From positions 25,608 to 89,607 of the forward strand of contig CAVPVQ010000017.1 of the NCBI GenBank assembly GCA_963709185.1: a stretch of DNA of 64,000 bases, written 5' to 3'. Shown here in pieces: positions 18,313 to 26,381 of the stretch. A program made the position numbers and the translations under genes. Within the stretch, counting starts at the first letter, position 1; each line of letters starts with the position of its first letter. The notes beneath the pieces are model-generated. The model was not told the DNA's origin and did not search any database. It saw nothing but the letters and a program-made list of their open reading frames with translations. This DNA comes from Roseiarcus sp963709185 (GTDB taxonomy: Bacteria; Pseudomonadota; Alphaproteobacteria; Rhizobiales; Beijerinckiaceae).

Positions 18313-19161
18313 ATGTCGATTTTCGCCCGGGTGATCACTTCAGCCTTCATCGCGGCGTTCTGCGTCGCCCTTCCGTTGACGGCTCGCGCGCAGACATCCG
18401 CGCCCGCCCCGTCGCAGCCCTCCGAAGAGACCTGGAACAGCATCAAGGGCGACATCTTCAAGGGTCGCCCGATTCTCGACGGCTCGGGCCTCGTCAAGCT
18501 CGATGCGCCGCGCCGCGCCGAGGATGCGGCGATTGTGCCGATCGGCATGCGGGTCACTCTGGCGGCCGACGACCCGCGCGTGCTGCGCTCGCTGACCCTG
18601 GTCATCGATGAAAATCCCGCGCCGGTCGCCGGCAAGTTCACGATCGGGCCTCATTCCGGGGTGACCGCGATCGCCACGCGCGTGCGCGTCAACACCTATT
18701 CCTACGTGCGCGCGGTCGCCGAACTGAGCGATGGTCAGCTCTATGGCGTGAAAGCCTACGTGAAGGCGTCGGGCGGATGCTCCGCGCCGATGTCGGCGAA
18801 CGCCGACGCCGCCAAGCCGACGCTCGGCCAGATGAAGTTCCGCACCTTCCCGCCGACCGCCGAGGCCGGCGCCGACGCGCTGCCGGAAGCTCAGATCATG
18901 CTGCGCCATCCGCAAAACTCCGGCCTGCAACTCGATCAGTTGACGCGGCTCTACGTGCCGCCGTTTTTCATCGAGACCCTGGAAGTCCGGCAGGGGGACG
19001 ACCTTGTCGTGGCGCTCGACGGCGGCATCGCGGTCTCCGAGGACCCGAACATCCGCTTCAACTACCGGCCGAACGGCGCCGAGAATTTCCGCGTCGAGGC
19101 CAGGGACACCAGCAAGAACGTGTTCAAGGGCGAGTGGCCGGTCGCCAAATCGATGCTGTAA
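18313..19161 (+). CDS. Quinoprotein dehydrogenase-associated SoxYZ-like carrier
   Basis: About 282 residues with a signal peptide (FIAAFCVALPLTARAQ, cleavage near residue 27). The N-terminal half resembles SoxY and carries the single Cys in ASGGCSAP (about 157), and the C-terminal half resembles SoxZ (ENFRVEARDTSKNVFKGEW). This fusion is known as a carrier protein accompanying PQQ alcohol dehydrogenases of methylotrophs; its exact function is not settled. The location next to pqqA and a cytochrome c supports that role. ATG 18313 is preferred over TTG 18298. The dehydrogenase itself is not in the window. Confidence 0.82.
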   Translation: MSIFARVITSAFIAAFCVALPLTARAQTSAPAPSQPSEETWNSIKGDIFKGRPILDGSGLVKLDAPRRAEDAAIVPIGMRVTLAADDPRVLRSLTLVIDENPAPVAGKFTIGPHSGVTAIATRVRVNTYSYVRAVAELSDGQLYGVKAYVKASGGCSAPMSANADAAKPTLGQMKFRTFPPTAEAGADALPEAQIMLRHPQNSGLQLDQLTRLYVPPFFIETLEVRQGDDLVVALDGGIAVSEDPNIRFNYRPNGAENFRVEARDTSKNVFKGEWPVAKSML

Positions 19162-19185
19162 CCCTCGCCGGGCGCATCGATCGAT

Positions 19186-19548
19186 TCAAAAGCAGCGCAC
19201 TTCCGCCTCGGCCTGCGCGCGTCGGAATTCCTCGAGCGGCGCCTTGGTTGGCAGGGCCGAACGGAATTCGGCCCCCATCGGACCGGTGACCTGGGACATG
19301 CTGAGGATTGTCTCCGCCGTCACGTAGCGATCGTAGGGGATCACCGAGGCGATGACGTCGATCGAGCACGAACACTGGTCGAGAACCGCGCGCGTTTGGC
19401 CATTGGCCTGCATGCAGGCGAAGACATAGTCGGCGCGCGCCGCGGTTGGATAATCGTTGAAATCGGCAGCCCGCGAACCCGCGCCCGATCCGAAAGTCGC
19501 GACCGCCACCAGCGCGCCCGACGCCAGAACGGTCGGCAAGACTGACAT
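19186..19548 (-). CDS. Small periplasmic Cys-containing protein of the PQQ cluster
   Basis: About 120 residues from ATG 19548, with GGAGG eight bases upstream. A signal peptide (about 1-28) precedes a short helical domain with DYVFACMQANGQ and LDQCSCSIDVIASVIPYDRY, then a final Cys. Four Cys in the mature protein suggest disulfides. I recall similar proteins beside methanol- or ethanol-dehydrogenase genes, but no function is known to me. It is tail to tail with the SoxYZ-like gene and 82 bp downstream of the cytochrome c gene, so it is probably cotranscribed with the latter. Confidence 0.7.
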   Translation of the reverse strand: MSVLPTVLASGALVAVATFGSGAGSRAADFNDYPTAARADYVFACMQANGQTRAVLDQCSCSIDVIASVIPYDRYVTAETILSMSQVTGPMGAEFRSALPTKAPLEEFRRAQAEAEVRCF

Positions 19549-19630
19549 CGTCACCGCCTCCCGCGCCGGCTTCCCGGCGCTCGCCCCGGCGACCCCGCCC
19601 GCAGTGACACGACGCGAAGCCGCCTTGCGT

Positions 19631-20023
19631 TCAGAGCTTCTTGCCGTCGGGTCCGAACTGCTTGAGATAGGCGATGACGTTATCGATGTCCTCCTCCTTC
19701 TGCAAGCCGGGGAAGATCATCTTGGTGCCGGGAACCTTGGCGCGGGGATTCTTCAGGTATTCCTTCAGGGTCGCCTCGTCCCAGGTGATGCCGGAATTCT
19801 TGTTGGCGTCGCTGTAGGAATAGCCGGGATACGTCCCGGCGGGGCGGCCCACCACGCCATTGAGCACCGGCCCGACGGCGTCCTTGGCGCTCTCGCCGAT
19901 CTGATGGCAGGCGCGGCACTTGAGGAACACTTTCGCGCCGGCGGCCGCGTCCTGCGCGGCGGCTGCGCCCATTGAAGCGGCGAGCGCCGCGGCGACGACC
20001 GCACAAAACTGAAGCCTGTTCAC
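19631..20023 (-). CDS. Class I cytochrome c, periplasmic
   Basis: A protein of about 130 residues from GTG 20023, with GGAGGAACCG directly upstream. Signal peptide about 1-24 (ending GAAAAQD), then the haem motif CRACH (C-x2-C-H) at about residue 41, and an axial Met in GTKMIFPG near 100 in the usual c2 position. It probably accepts electrons from a PQQ dehydrogenase or feeds a terminal oxidase, given pqqA and the SoxYZ-like carrier next door. Confidence in the fold is high; the partner is inferred. Confidence 0.88.
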   Translation of the reverse strand: MNRLQFCAVVAAALAASMGAAAAQDAAAGAKVFLKCRACHQIGESAKDAVGPVLNGVVGRPAGTYPGYSYSDANKNSGITWDEATLKEYLKNPRAKVPGTKMIFPGLQKEEDIDNVIAYLKQFGPDGKKL

Positions 20024-20257
20024 CGGTTCCTCCCTGATTTGCGTTTCCAACCCGCTCGCCCAACTGATTCCCAAGGCCGTCGATGGGCAAGGGCCGCCCT
20101 CGCGACGGAATGTCACACCACCCGGACCCGCCGGACCGGAGCGGCGGGCGCCTGTCGGCCAAACCCGGTCGATCGCGGCGCGCCGGCCGGCCCGAGCGTC
20201 GCGATCAAAAACCGGGTTATGCTGGCGTCCCTCGCCAAGACGACAGGACGCCTCGCC

Positions 20258-21193
20258 GTGAATGTTGATCGCAGAGCGGTAATCGGGATGGCGATGGTCA
20301 TCGCTTCGGCGCGTGACGCATCGCCTCAATCGCCGGCGGACGCAATCCCGCTGTGGCCTGCCGCGCCGCCGGGCGGATTGCCATCCTCGGGACCGGAAAA
20401 GGTCAACGCCAAAGGCTCGATCACCAACGTCGACCGGCCGCGCCTGAATGTCTATCGTCCCGCCCGTTCGAACGGAGCCGCGGTCGTCGTCATCGCCGGC
20501 GGCGGATACGCGCATATCGAAGCTGGCGCCGAGAGCGCGCCGACGTGCCAATGGCTTCAGGCCTCCGGCGTCACGGCGTTCGAACTGATCTATCGGCTTC
20601 CCCAGGACGGGCAGCCTCCGCTCGCGCCATTTCAGGATGCGCAGCGCGCGATGCGGATCATACGCGCGAGCGCGGCGCGCTACGGGGTCGATCCCGCACG
20701 AATTGGCGTCATCGGGTTCTCCGCCGGCGGCCATCTCGCCGGCATGACCGCCGTGCGCCCGGACAGGCCGCTCTACACGCACGCGGATCCCATCGATGAA
20801 ACCTCGGCTCGTCCGGATTTCGTCGGGTTGATCTATCCGGTCCTGACGATGATGCCCCCGTTCGATCAAACCCACGCAAGGCGCGCGATACTCGGCACGC
20901 GCCCTGCCTTGGCCGAGAGCGAGGACTATTCGGTGGAGCGCCACGTGGAGGCGCGCGCCCCGCCAATGTTCCTGGCGCAGGCGGCCGACGACCCGATATC
21001 CCCGCTCGACAACAGCCTCATGATGTTCGCGGCGCTCCGCGCGGCGCGCGCGCCGGCCGAACTGCACGTCTTTCAGACCGGCGGACATGGTTGGGGGATG
21101 GGGCGTCCGGAAACCGAAGTCCGCGTCTGGCCGGAACTCTTCGCGACCTGGGCGAGGCTGAACAATTTTCTGCCGACCCAACCGCAGCGATGA
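20258..21193 (+). CDS. Secreted alpha/beta-hydrolase (esterase/acetylxylan-esterase-like)
   Basis: About 311 residues from GTG 20258. The N-terminus (DRRAVIGMAMVIAS) looks like a twin-arginine or Sec signal. An oxyanion-hole block VVVIAGGGYAHIEAG is followed by the nucleophile elbow GFSAGG (about 153), an acid in AQAADDPISP and the catalytic His in TGGHGWGMG. This is the BD-FAE/Axe-like family that deacetylates plant or bacterial polysaccharides. ATG 20219 is an alternative start 13 codons upstream. The gene is divergent from the cytochrome c gene and appears monocistronic. Confidence 0.78.
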   Translation: MNVDRRAVIGMAMVIASARDASPQSPADAIPLWPAAPPGGLPSSGPEKVNAKGSITNVDRPRLNVYRPARSNGAAVVVIAGGGYAHIEAGAESAPTCQWLQASGVTAFELIYRLPQDGQPPLAPFQDAQRAMRIIRASAARYGVDPARIGVIGFSAGGHLAGMTAVRPDRPLYTHADPIDETSARPDFVGLIYPVLTMMPPFDQTHARRAILGTRPALAESEDYSVERHVEARAPPMFLAQAADDPISPLDNSLMMFAALRAARAPAELHVFQTGGHGWGMGRPETEVRVWPELFATWARLNNFLPTQPQR

Positions 21194-21229
21194 TTGGAAA
21201 CGATTGCGGCGCGCGGGTCTGCCGTTACG

Positions 21230-21520
21230 TCAGTTCGAATTCAGCCTCTCGACGAGGAAGCGCACCATGTCGCTGCTGGTGATCTCGATCTTCGCCCTGC
21301 CATGGCCATGATCGAATTTGTCGCTCGCAATGGCCTCGAATTCCTTTCTGAACGATTCGAAGCGCGCCAGGCACGCGCCGCTGTCGGTCGATGAGCTTCT
21401 CATATCCTGCAGAACGCGGCGGGCGACAAGAACCCGAACCGTCGTATGTCGGTCCCTCATCGGGAAATGCACGCCCTGGGCGTTTTCGAACCCGGCGCGA
21501 TTGATGCGATCGAGCGGCAT
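21230..21520 (-). CDS. DUF1488-like small protein
   Basis: A 96-residue protein from ATG 21520 with AAGGAG upstream; a longer in-frame start at 21553 is poorer. The pattern GVHFPMRDRHTTVRVLVARR followed by an acidic/aromatic helix (FEAIASDKFD) and a closing ITSSDM resembles DUF1488 proteins, common single-copy genes of unknown function in Rhizobiales. No enzyme motifs are present. Confidence 0.6.
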   Translation of the reverse strand: MPLDRINRAGFENAQGVHFPMRDRHTTVRVLVARRVLQDMRSSSTDSGACLARFESFRKEFEAIASDKFDHGHGRAKIEITSSDMVRFLVERLNSN

Positions 21521-21726
21521 CGGCGCTCCTTGCTGCAGACTGGAGGGGCGCAATCTTGGATTTCAATGGGTCGAAAATTCGACCGCCCCTGTCCAAATCT
21601 CGACGCAATCGCCGCCGGCGTCGTGAACGGTCCGCCGCAGGATCGTCGCGGAAGTCTCGCGGCGCAGGCCTGCCTGGCCTGCCTCGATGTCAGGGAATAC
21701 GCGATTCTTGCGACCTGACGGAACGG

Positions 21727-22338
21727 CTAGAGCGCCGCTCCGTCCGCCAGGACGTCCGAAGGGAGGTCGCGCGTGAACGCGACGGCGATGCCGCCGGGGA
21801 AGTGCCGCACGACATGCGCCGATGTCTGGCCGATGGTCACGGGCGAACCGATCGGCGGCGCGGCGTCGACGTTGAGCGCTGCGCCGGGCGCCGAAACGTC
21901 GATCAAGGCCGCGCTGTATTCGCTTCCCTCCGGCGTCGTCAGCGTCGTCCGCCGATTGCTGGGGACGCTGCGTTCATGCCGACGGTTGTCGGGTTCGCCA
22001 AGCTTCTGATGCCGCACCAGCCAAGCGATTTTCGACATGAGCTTTTCGCGCTTGTGCGGCGGCGCCTGCAGCTTCATCGCAAAGCAAGTGTCGAAATGGC
22101 GCGCAACAACGCCTTCGAGCCGGCCAAGCTCGGCGATATAGGCGACGATGCGCTCGCCGATATATCCTTTGTCGAACCCTCTGAGAGCGACGCCGCCCGC
22201 GGAAATGTCGATGGTCTGGCAGGGGCACTCGTTGCCGTCGCGCAGCATGTAGCGGCCGGACAGCGTCAGTTCGGCGCGTTCGTCGCCACGCCGCTCTTCA
22301 TGCGTGACGGTGAACAATTGCATGGGTCGAGGGATCAC
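21727..22338 (-). CDS. Protein with two tandem PilZ-like domains
   Basis: About 203 residues. The first domain (about 14-100) opens with EERRGDERAEL and has DISAGGVAL; the second (about 115-195) opens NRRHERSVPSNRRTT and has DVSAPGAAL. These are the R-x3-R and D/N-x-S-x-x-G motifs of c-di-GMP-binding PilZ domains. In the second domain the Gly step reads APG, so binding may be weaker. Likely a c-di-GMP-responsive adaptor for motility or surface polysaccharide. GTG 22338 with GGAGCAGG upstream is the chosen start; ATG 22323 is possible. It stands alone. Confidence 0.78.
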   Translation of the reverse strand: MIPRPMQLFTVTHEERRGDERAELTLSGRYMLRDGNECPCQTIDISAGGVALRGFDKGYIGERIVAYIAELGRLEGVVARHFDTCFAMKLQAPPHKREKLMSKIAWLVRHQKLGEPDNRRHERSVPSNRRTTLTTPEGSEYSAALIDVSAPGAALNVDAAPPIGSPVTIGQTSAHVVRHFPGGIAVAFTRDLPSDVLADGAAL

Positions 22339-22554
22339 GGGCGCCTGCTCCGGGAGCGATCGTTCCCGGCGAATGCCACAGGAACTGGCGGATTTTATCA
22401 GCCGCGCGCGTTAAGGGTGTACCACCGCGGCCGGATGCTTCGAGAGTCATGGTTGCTGAATGGCGCCCTCGAACGCCGAAAAACGCCGCCCACCTGGGAG
22501 CCGGTCTTGCCGCTGCGGAGCATTTCGGAGCGACGGCGGCCGTCGATCGCCGGA

Positions 22555-23859
22555 TCAGGCCTTGCCGGTCTCCTTCATGCTCAGCACGCTGAGGAAGCTG
22601 ATCGCCGCGGCGAGGCTGAGGTAGTAGCCGACCCAGGGCAGGCCGCCGCGCTCCAGCAGCAATTGCGCGAGGTAGGGGGCCAGCGAAGCGCCGAGAATGC
22701 CGCCCAGGTTGTAGGCGCTCGAGGCGCCGGTGTAGGCGACCGGGATCGGAAACAGCTCCGGCAGCAGCGCGCCGAGCGGCGCGAAGGTCAGCCCCATCAC
22801 GCCAAGGGCGAGGCACAGGAACAGCAGCGTCTCCATCGCGTCGCCGCCGAGCAGTTCGGGCAAGGCGAACCCTGAAAGAGCGGCCAGCGCGCTCGCGGCG
22901 AGCAGGACCGGACGGCGGCCAAAGCGATCCGCGAGCGCCGCCGAAAGCGGCGTCGCCGCCGCCATGAACAGCACTGCGACGCATAGCATCGCCAGGAAGT
23001 CGGTTCGCGGAATATGTCGCGCATTCACGCCGTAGCCCAGCGCGAAAACCGTCGATATGTAGAACAGCGCGTAGCAGACCACGATCGACAGCGAACCCTG
23101 AATCAGCGGCCGCCAATGATGGCGCAGCACGTCGAGCAACGGGACCCTGACGCGTTGGTTGCGCGCCAGCGCCTGGCGGAAGGCCGGGGTTTCGCTGATC
23201 GAAACCCGGAGGTAGAGGCCGATCGCCACCAGGACCGCGCTGATCAGGAACGGCACGCGCCAGGCCCAGGCGACGAACGGCCCCTCGCCGAGGCCGAGCA
23301 GCAGCGCCAGGAACAGCCCGTTGGCCATCAGAAAGCCGAGCGGCGGCCCAAGCTGGGGAAACATGCCGAACCACGCGCGGCGGCCGGGGGGCGCGTTCTC
23401 GGTGGCCAGCAAGGCGGCGCCGCCCCATTCGCCGCCGAGCCCGACGCCCTGGCCGAACCGTAGCAAACACAGCAGCCAGGGCGCCAGCGCGCCCGCCTGC
23501 GCATAACCCGGCAGGACGCCGATCAAGGTCGTCGACAGGCCCATCATGAGCATCGAGGCGACCAGCGTCGACTTGCGCCCGATGCGGTCGCCGAAATGGC
23601 CGAACAGGACCGATCCGACCGGTCGGGCCAGGAAGGCGATCCCGAAGGTCAGAAAGGCGTTGAGCGCCTGCGATCCGGGCGCCGATTGGGGAAAGAAGGT
23701 CTGGCCGATCACCAGCGCGGCGGCGGTGCCGTAGATGTAGAAATCGTAGAACTCGATCGTCGTGCCGACGAGGCTGGCCAGCACGATGCGGCCGACGCCG
23801 CCGGCCTGCCGCGTCGCGCCGTCCTCGACCGCGGCCGTCGTCCCAAGGGTTCCCGCCAT
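22555..23859 (-). CDS. MFS transporter, metabolite:H+ symporter (MHS) family
   Basis: About 434 residues and about 12 hydrophobic segments. TIEFYDFYIYG in helix 1, GDRIGRKSTLV in the loop between helices 2 and 3, and RFGQGVGLGGEWGGA in helix 4 are diagnostic of the MHS family (ShiA, ProP, KgtP and related carriers). It imports an organic acid, osmolyte or aromatic acid with protons; the substrate cannot be told. The ATG at 23859 is chosen over 23886 because it starts just before the first helix with AGAG upstream. Confidence 0.85.
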   Translation of the reverse strand: MAGTLGTTAAVEDGATRQAGGVGRIVLASLVGTTIEFYDFYIYGTAAALVIGQTFFPQSAPGSQALNAFLTFGIAFLARPVGSVLFGHFGDRIGRKSTLVASMLMMGLSTTLIGVLPGYAQAGALAPWLLCLLRFGQGVGLGGEWGGAALLATENAPPGRRAWFGMFPQLGPPLGFLMANGLFLALLLGLGEGPFVAWAWRVPFLISAVLVAIGLYLRVSISETPAFRQALARNQRVRVPLLDVLRHHWRPLIQGSLSIVVCYALFYISTVFALGYGVNARHIPRTDFLAMLCVAVLFMAAATPLSAALADRFGRRPVLLAASALAALSGFALPELLGGDAMETLLFLCLALGVMGLTFAPLGALLPELFPIPVAYTGASSAYNLGGILGASLAPYLAQLLLERGGLPWVGYYLSLAAAISFLSVLSMKETGKA

Positions 23860-24108
23860 CTCTGGTTTTCCGACCGCGTTTCGCAAGTGCGCCGATTTCG
23901 AGCCTGATCTGTCACAATAGCGCGATCGCCGCCACCAAGCGATGGCTCGTCCTTTGAGGTCATCGCGGCGATCGGCTAGGCTGCTTTGCCTGGCGCGAGA
24001 TCAGGGCCAGGCGACCGCCGCAGGCGCAGGGACGCGACATCGCGTCGTCAACCGCCAGGTTGAGAGCGCGCCGTGGTTTGAACCTCGACCAAACGACTGG
24101 AGCCATCG

Positions 24109-24795
24109 ATGCTGAAGTTCTATTTCAACGGTTCGCCCAACCCGACCAAGGTCGCACTTTTTCTTGAAGAGGCGGGGCTGCCTTACGAGCCGACGCCGGT
24201 GGACACGCGCAAAGGCGACCAGTTCAAGCCCGATTTCCTCGCCGTCAACCCGAATGGCAAGGTGCCGGCGATCGTCGATGGCGACGTCGTGGTGTTCGAC
24301 AGCAACGCGATCCTCCTCTATCTCGCCGAAAAGACCGGGAAGTTCCTCCCGCCGGACACGCCGGCGGTCCGCGGACAGTTCCTGTCGTGGCTGATGTTCG
24401 CGGCGACCGGCGTTGGGCCGTTCAGCGGCCAGGCCGTGCATTTCAAGCATTTCGCGCCGGAAAAGACCCCTTACGCGATCAATCGCTATCTGTTCGAGAC
24501 GCGGCGGCATTTCTCGATCCTCGACGACCATCTCGCCAGCCGCCGATACATGGTCGGCGAGGTCTATACGATCGTCGACATGGACGTCTGGGGCTGGGCG
24601 CGTTTGGCTCCGTTCATCCTCGGCGAGGACGCGTGGGCGAAGTTTCCCAACCTCAAGCGGCTGCATGACGAGATCAGCGCTCGTCCGGCGGCGGCGCGAG
24701 CGGTCGCGCTGAAGGAGAAGTTCACCTTCAAGGCGGAAATGGACGACGAGGCGCGCCGCAACATGTTCAAGCACCTGTCGACCAATGCGGCGTAG
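24109..24795 (+). CDS. Glutathione S-transferase, YfcG/YghU-like
   Basis: A 228-residue two-domain GST. The N-terminal thioredoxin-like domain has SPNPTKVALFLEEAGLPYE and the glutathione-binding NPNGKVPAIVDGD then FDSNAILLYLAEK. The helical C-terminal domain follows from about 90. The DTRKGDQFKPDFL stretch is typical of the disulfide-reductase-like YfcG/YghU group. Cytoplasmic. It is monocistronic and precedes the catabolic island by about 360 bp, so any link to it is speculative. Confidence 0.85.
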   Translation: MLKFYFNGSPNPTKVALFLEEAGLPYEPTPVDTRKGDQFKPDFLAVNPNGKVPAIVDGDVVVFDSNAILLYLAEKTGKFLPPDTPAVRGQFLSWLMFAATGVGPFSGQAVHFKHFAPEKTPYAINRYLFETRRHFSILDDHLASRRYMVGEVYTIVDMDVWGWARLAPFILGEDAWAKFPNLKRLHDEISARPAAARAVALKEKFTFKAEMDDEARRNMFKHLSTNAA

Positions 24796-25097
24796 TCACC
24801 GCTGAATCTGCGCGACGGCGGCCCGGCTCCGGCCGCTGTCGGCCTTGGTGAAAGCGCGACATCGTCGCTGCGTCTCATGCGATGACGGGATCGAACGGCG
24901 AACCGTGCGCCAGGCCTCCGAACGCCGGTTCGCGACGGGTCGAACGGCCGCGCCGGGACCGATTTTTGCAAACGCCCCTCATCGGCCTGCGTGGTTTCGG
25001 CCGCGGCTTCCAACGCGCGTCAGTACGCCCATTCCACATGCGGAATCTTCTAAATATCGGTAAAACCCGCTGAATCGATATTTTGCGTTTGAAACGT

Positions 25098-25155
25098 TTG
25101 ACTGACGCACAAATCGCTGTCACGATCGACTTTATCGAGAAAAAACTGCGGGAGG
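25098..25155 (+). promoter_or_regulatory. Duplicated leader upstream of binding-protein gene 1
   Basis: This segment and 37327-37385 on the minus strand align base for base over almost 60 nt: TTGACTG at the outer end, ACAAAT, GCTG, CACG, TTTATCGAGAA, and GGGAGGATG at the inner end, with scattered single substitutions between. Both lie just upstream of paralogous binding-protein genes. It may hold a promoter (TTGACT), an operator (ATTTGTGCGTCA in reverse) and the ribosome site, and could also encode a short upstream peptide. Confidence 0.7.
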
Positions 25156-25161
25156 ATGGTC

Positions 25162-26304
25162 GTGACTATTTGCGCGCAACCGGCGCTTTCGCGCAGCCGA
25201 AACAGGCGAGGAGCGGCTCGAAGCCCCCTAGTCGCCGCCCTAAGCAGCGTAGCCCTGATCTGCGGCGCGGGGATGGCGCAAGCCGATGACGCCTCTCTCG
25301 ACCACGCCCGCCAGGAAACGCCGATGAGCTGGGCCGGTCCGACGACCCCGGCCAAGGCGCCCAAGGGAATCAAGGTCGGCATCGTGAGTTGCGGCGCCCA
25401 ATTCCGCGGTTGTCAGGCGCCCGCCGACGCCGCCTTCGAAGCGGCCAAGGCGATCGGCTGGACGCCGACCATGTATGACGGCGCCGGCACCCAGGAAAAG
25501 CAGAACGCCAGCATCCTCGACGCCATTTCGGCGGGAGCCAATGTCGTGCTGACCGTCTCGATCGACCCGCGCTTCATTCAGCTCGCCCTGCAAGCGGCCA
25601 AGAAGGCCGACGTGCCGATGATCTCGGGCTCGGCCGGCATCGATACGCCCAATCCGGTGATCAAGCCGGAAGGCGACAACCTGACCCACGCGCTCGACGT
25701 CGGCACAGACTATGTCGGCGTCGGCCGGCATGTCGCCGAATGGATCACCGCCGATTCCGGTGGCAAGGCGAACGTGCTCGTCTTCACCGACGAAGAATTC
25801 TACTCGGTCACCGCGGTCGTCGACGGTCTGCTCGATGAGTTCAAGAAATGCCCCGCGTGCAAGATATCGGCGCCGCAGAAATTCACCGCGTCTCAGGTCG
25901 CGACCAATGTCGGGCAAATGGCGGTCGGTTATCTCCAGGCGCATCCCGAAGTGAACTACATCTACGCGCCTTACGACCCCTCGGCGGTGTTCATGGTCAA
26001 TGCGATCGTGCAGGCGGGTCTGGCCGACAAGGTGAAGGTGGCGAGCATCGTCGGCGCGGCGCAGAACCTCGACTTCATCCGCCAGGGGCGCGTGCAGGTC
26101 GCCGACGGCGCGTTCGACAACGCCTACATGGGCTACGCGATGGTCGACCAGGCGATCCGCCTGCTCAACAAGCAGCCGCTGTTCGAACCCCATGACGAGG
26201 GCACCCCCTATCAGGTCCTCGACAAGACCAACCTGCCGCCCGCCGGCCAGGATTGGGCGACCAAGTCGGCCTACAAGGACCGCTTCCTCAAGCTCTGGCA
26301 GTAA
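25162..26304 (+). CDS. Sugar-type ABC transporter substrate-binding protein 1
   Basis: About 380 residues. GTG 25162 is preferred because GGGAGG sits six bases upstream; the ATG at 25156 abuts it. A signal peptide (LVAALSSVALICGAGMAQA) precedes a Peripla_BP_4-type fold (RbsB-like): GIKVGIVSCG, GWTPTMYDGAGTQEKQ, IDPRFIQLALQAAKKADVP, and late YAPYDPSAVFMVNAIVQAG. It captures a small sugar-like or cyclic compound for the importer at 29195-31731. It is a close paralog of the protein at 36217-37320; both share GPTTPAKAPKGIKVGI at the mature N-terminus. First gene of the main operon of the island. Confidence 0.88.
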   Translation: MTICAQPALSRSRNRRGAARSPLVAALSSVALICGAGMAQADDASLDHARQETPMSWAGPTTPAKAPKGIKVGIVSCGAQFRGCQAPADAAFEAAKAIGWTPTMYDGAGTQEKQNASILDAISAGANVVLTVSIDPRFIQLALQAAKKADVPMISGSAGIDTPNPVIKPEGDNLTHALDVGTDYVGVGRHVAEWITADSGGKANVLVFTDEEFYSVTAVVDGLLDEFKKCPACKISAPQKFTASQVATNVGQMAVGYLQAHPEVNYIYAPYDPSAVFMVNAIVQAGLADKVKVASIVGAAQNLDFIRQGRVQVADGAFDNAYMGYAMVDQAIRLLNKQPLFEPHDEGTPYQVLDKTNLPPAGQDWATKSAYKDRFLKLWQ

Positions 26305-26313
26305 CGCCCGGAA

Positions 26314-26343
26314 CGCCCGCCCGCTTCCCGACGCGGGCGGGCG
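26314..26343 (+). terminator. GC-rich stem-loop after binding-protein gene 1
   Basis: CGCCCGCCCGC and GCGGGCGGGCG form an 11-bp perfect stem with an 8-nt loop, 10 bp after the stop codon. There is no T-run, so it is more likely an mRNA-stabilising or attenuating hairpin that favours binding-protein expression over the genes downstream. Confidence 0.6.
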
Positions 26344-26381
26344 TCCCTCCCCCTTCGCTTGTTCACGCAAGGAGCAACGTC

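Noticed and set aside
25083..25289. A 68-codon plus-strand ORF over the start of binding protein 1
   Set aside because: Its first part falls in the duplicated leader and the rest overlaps the binding-protein signal peptide in another frame; the counterpart leader has a stop, so a 68-residue protein is not conserved.
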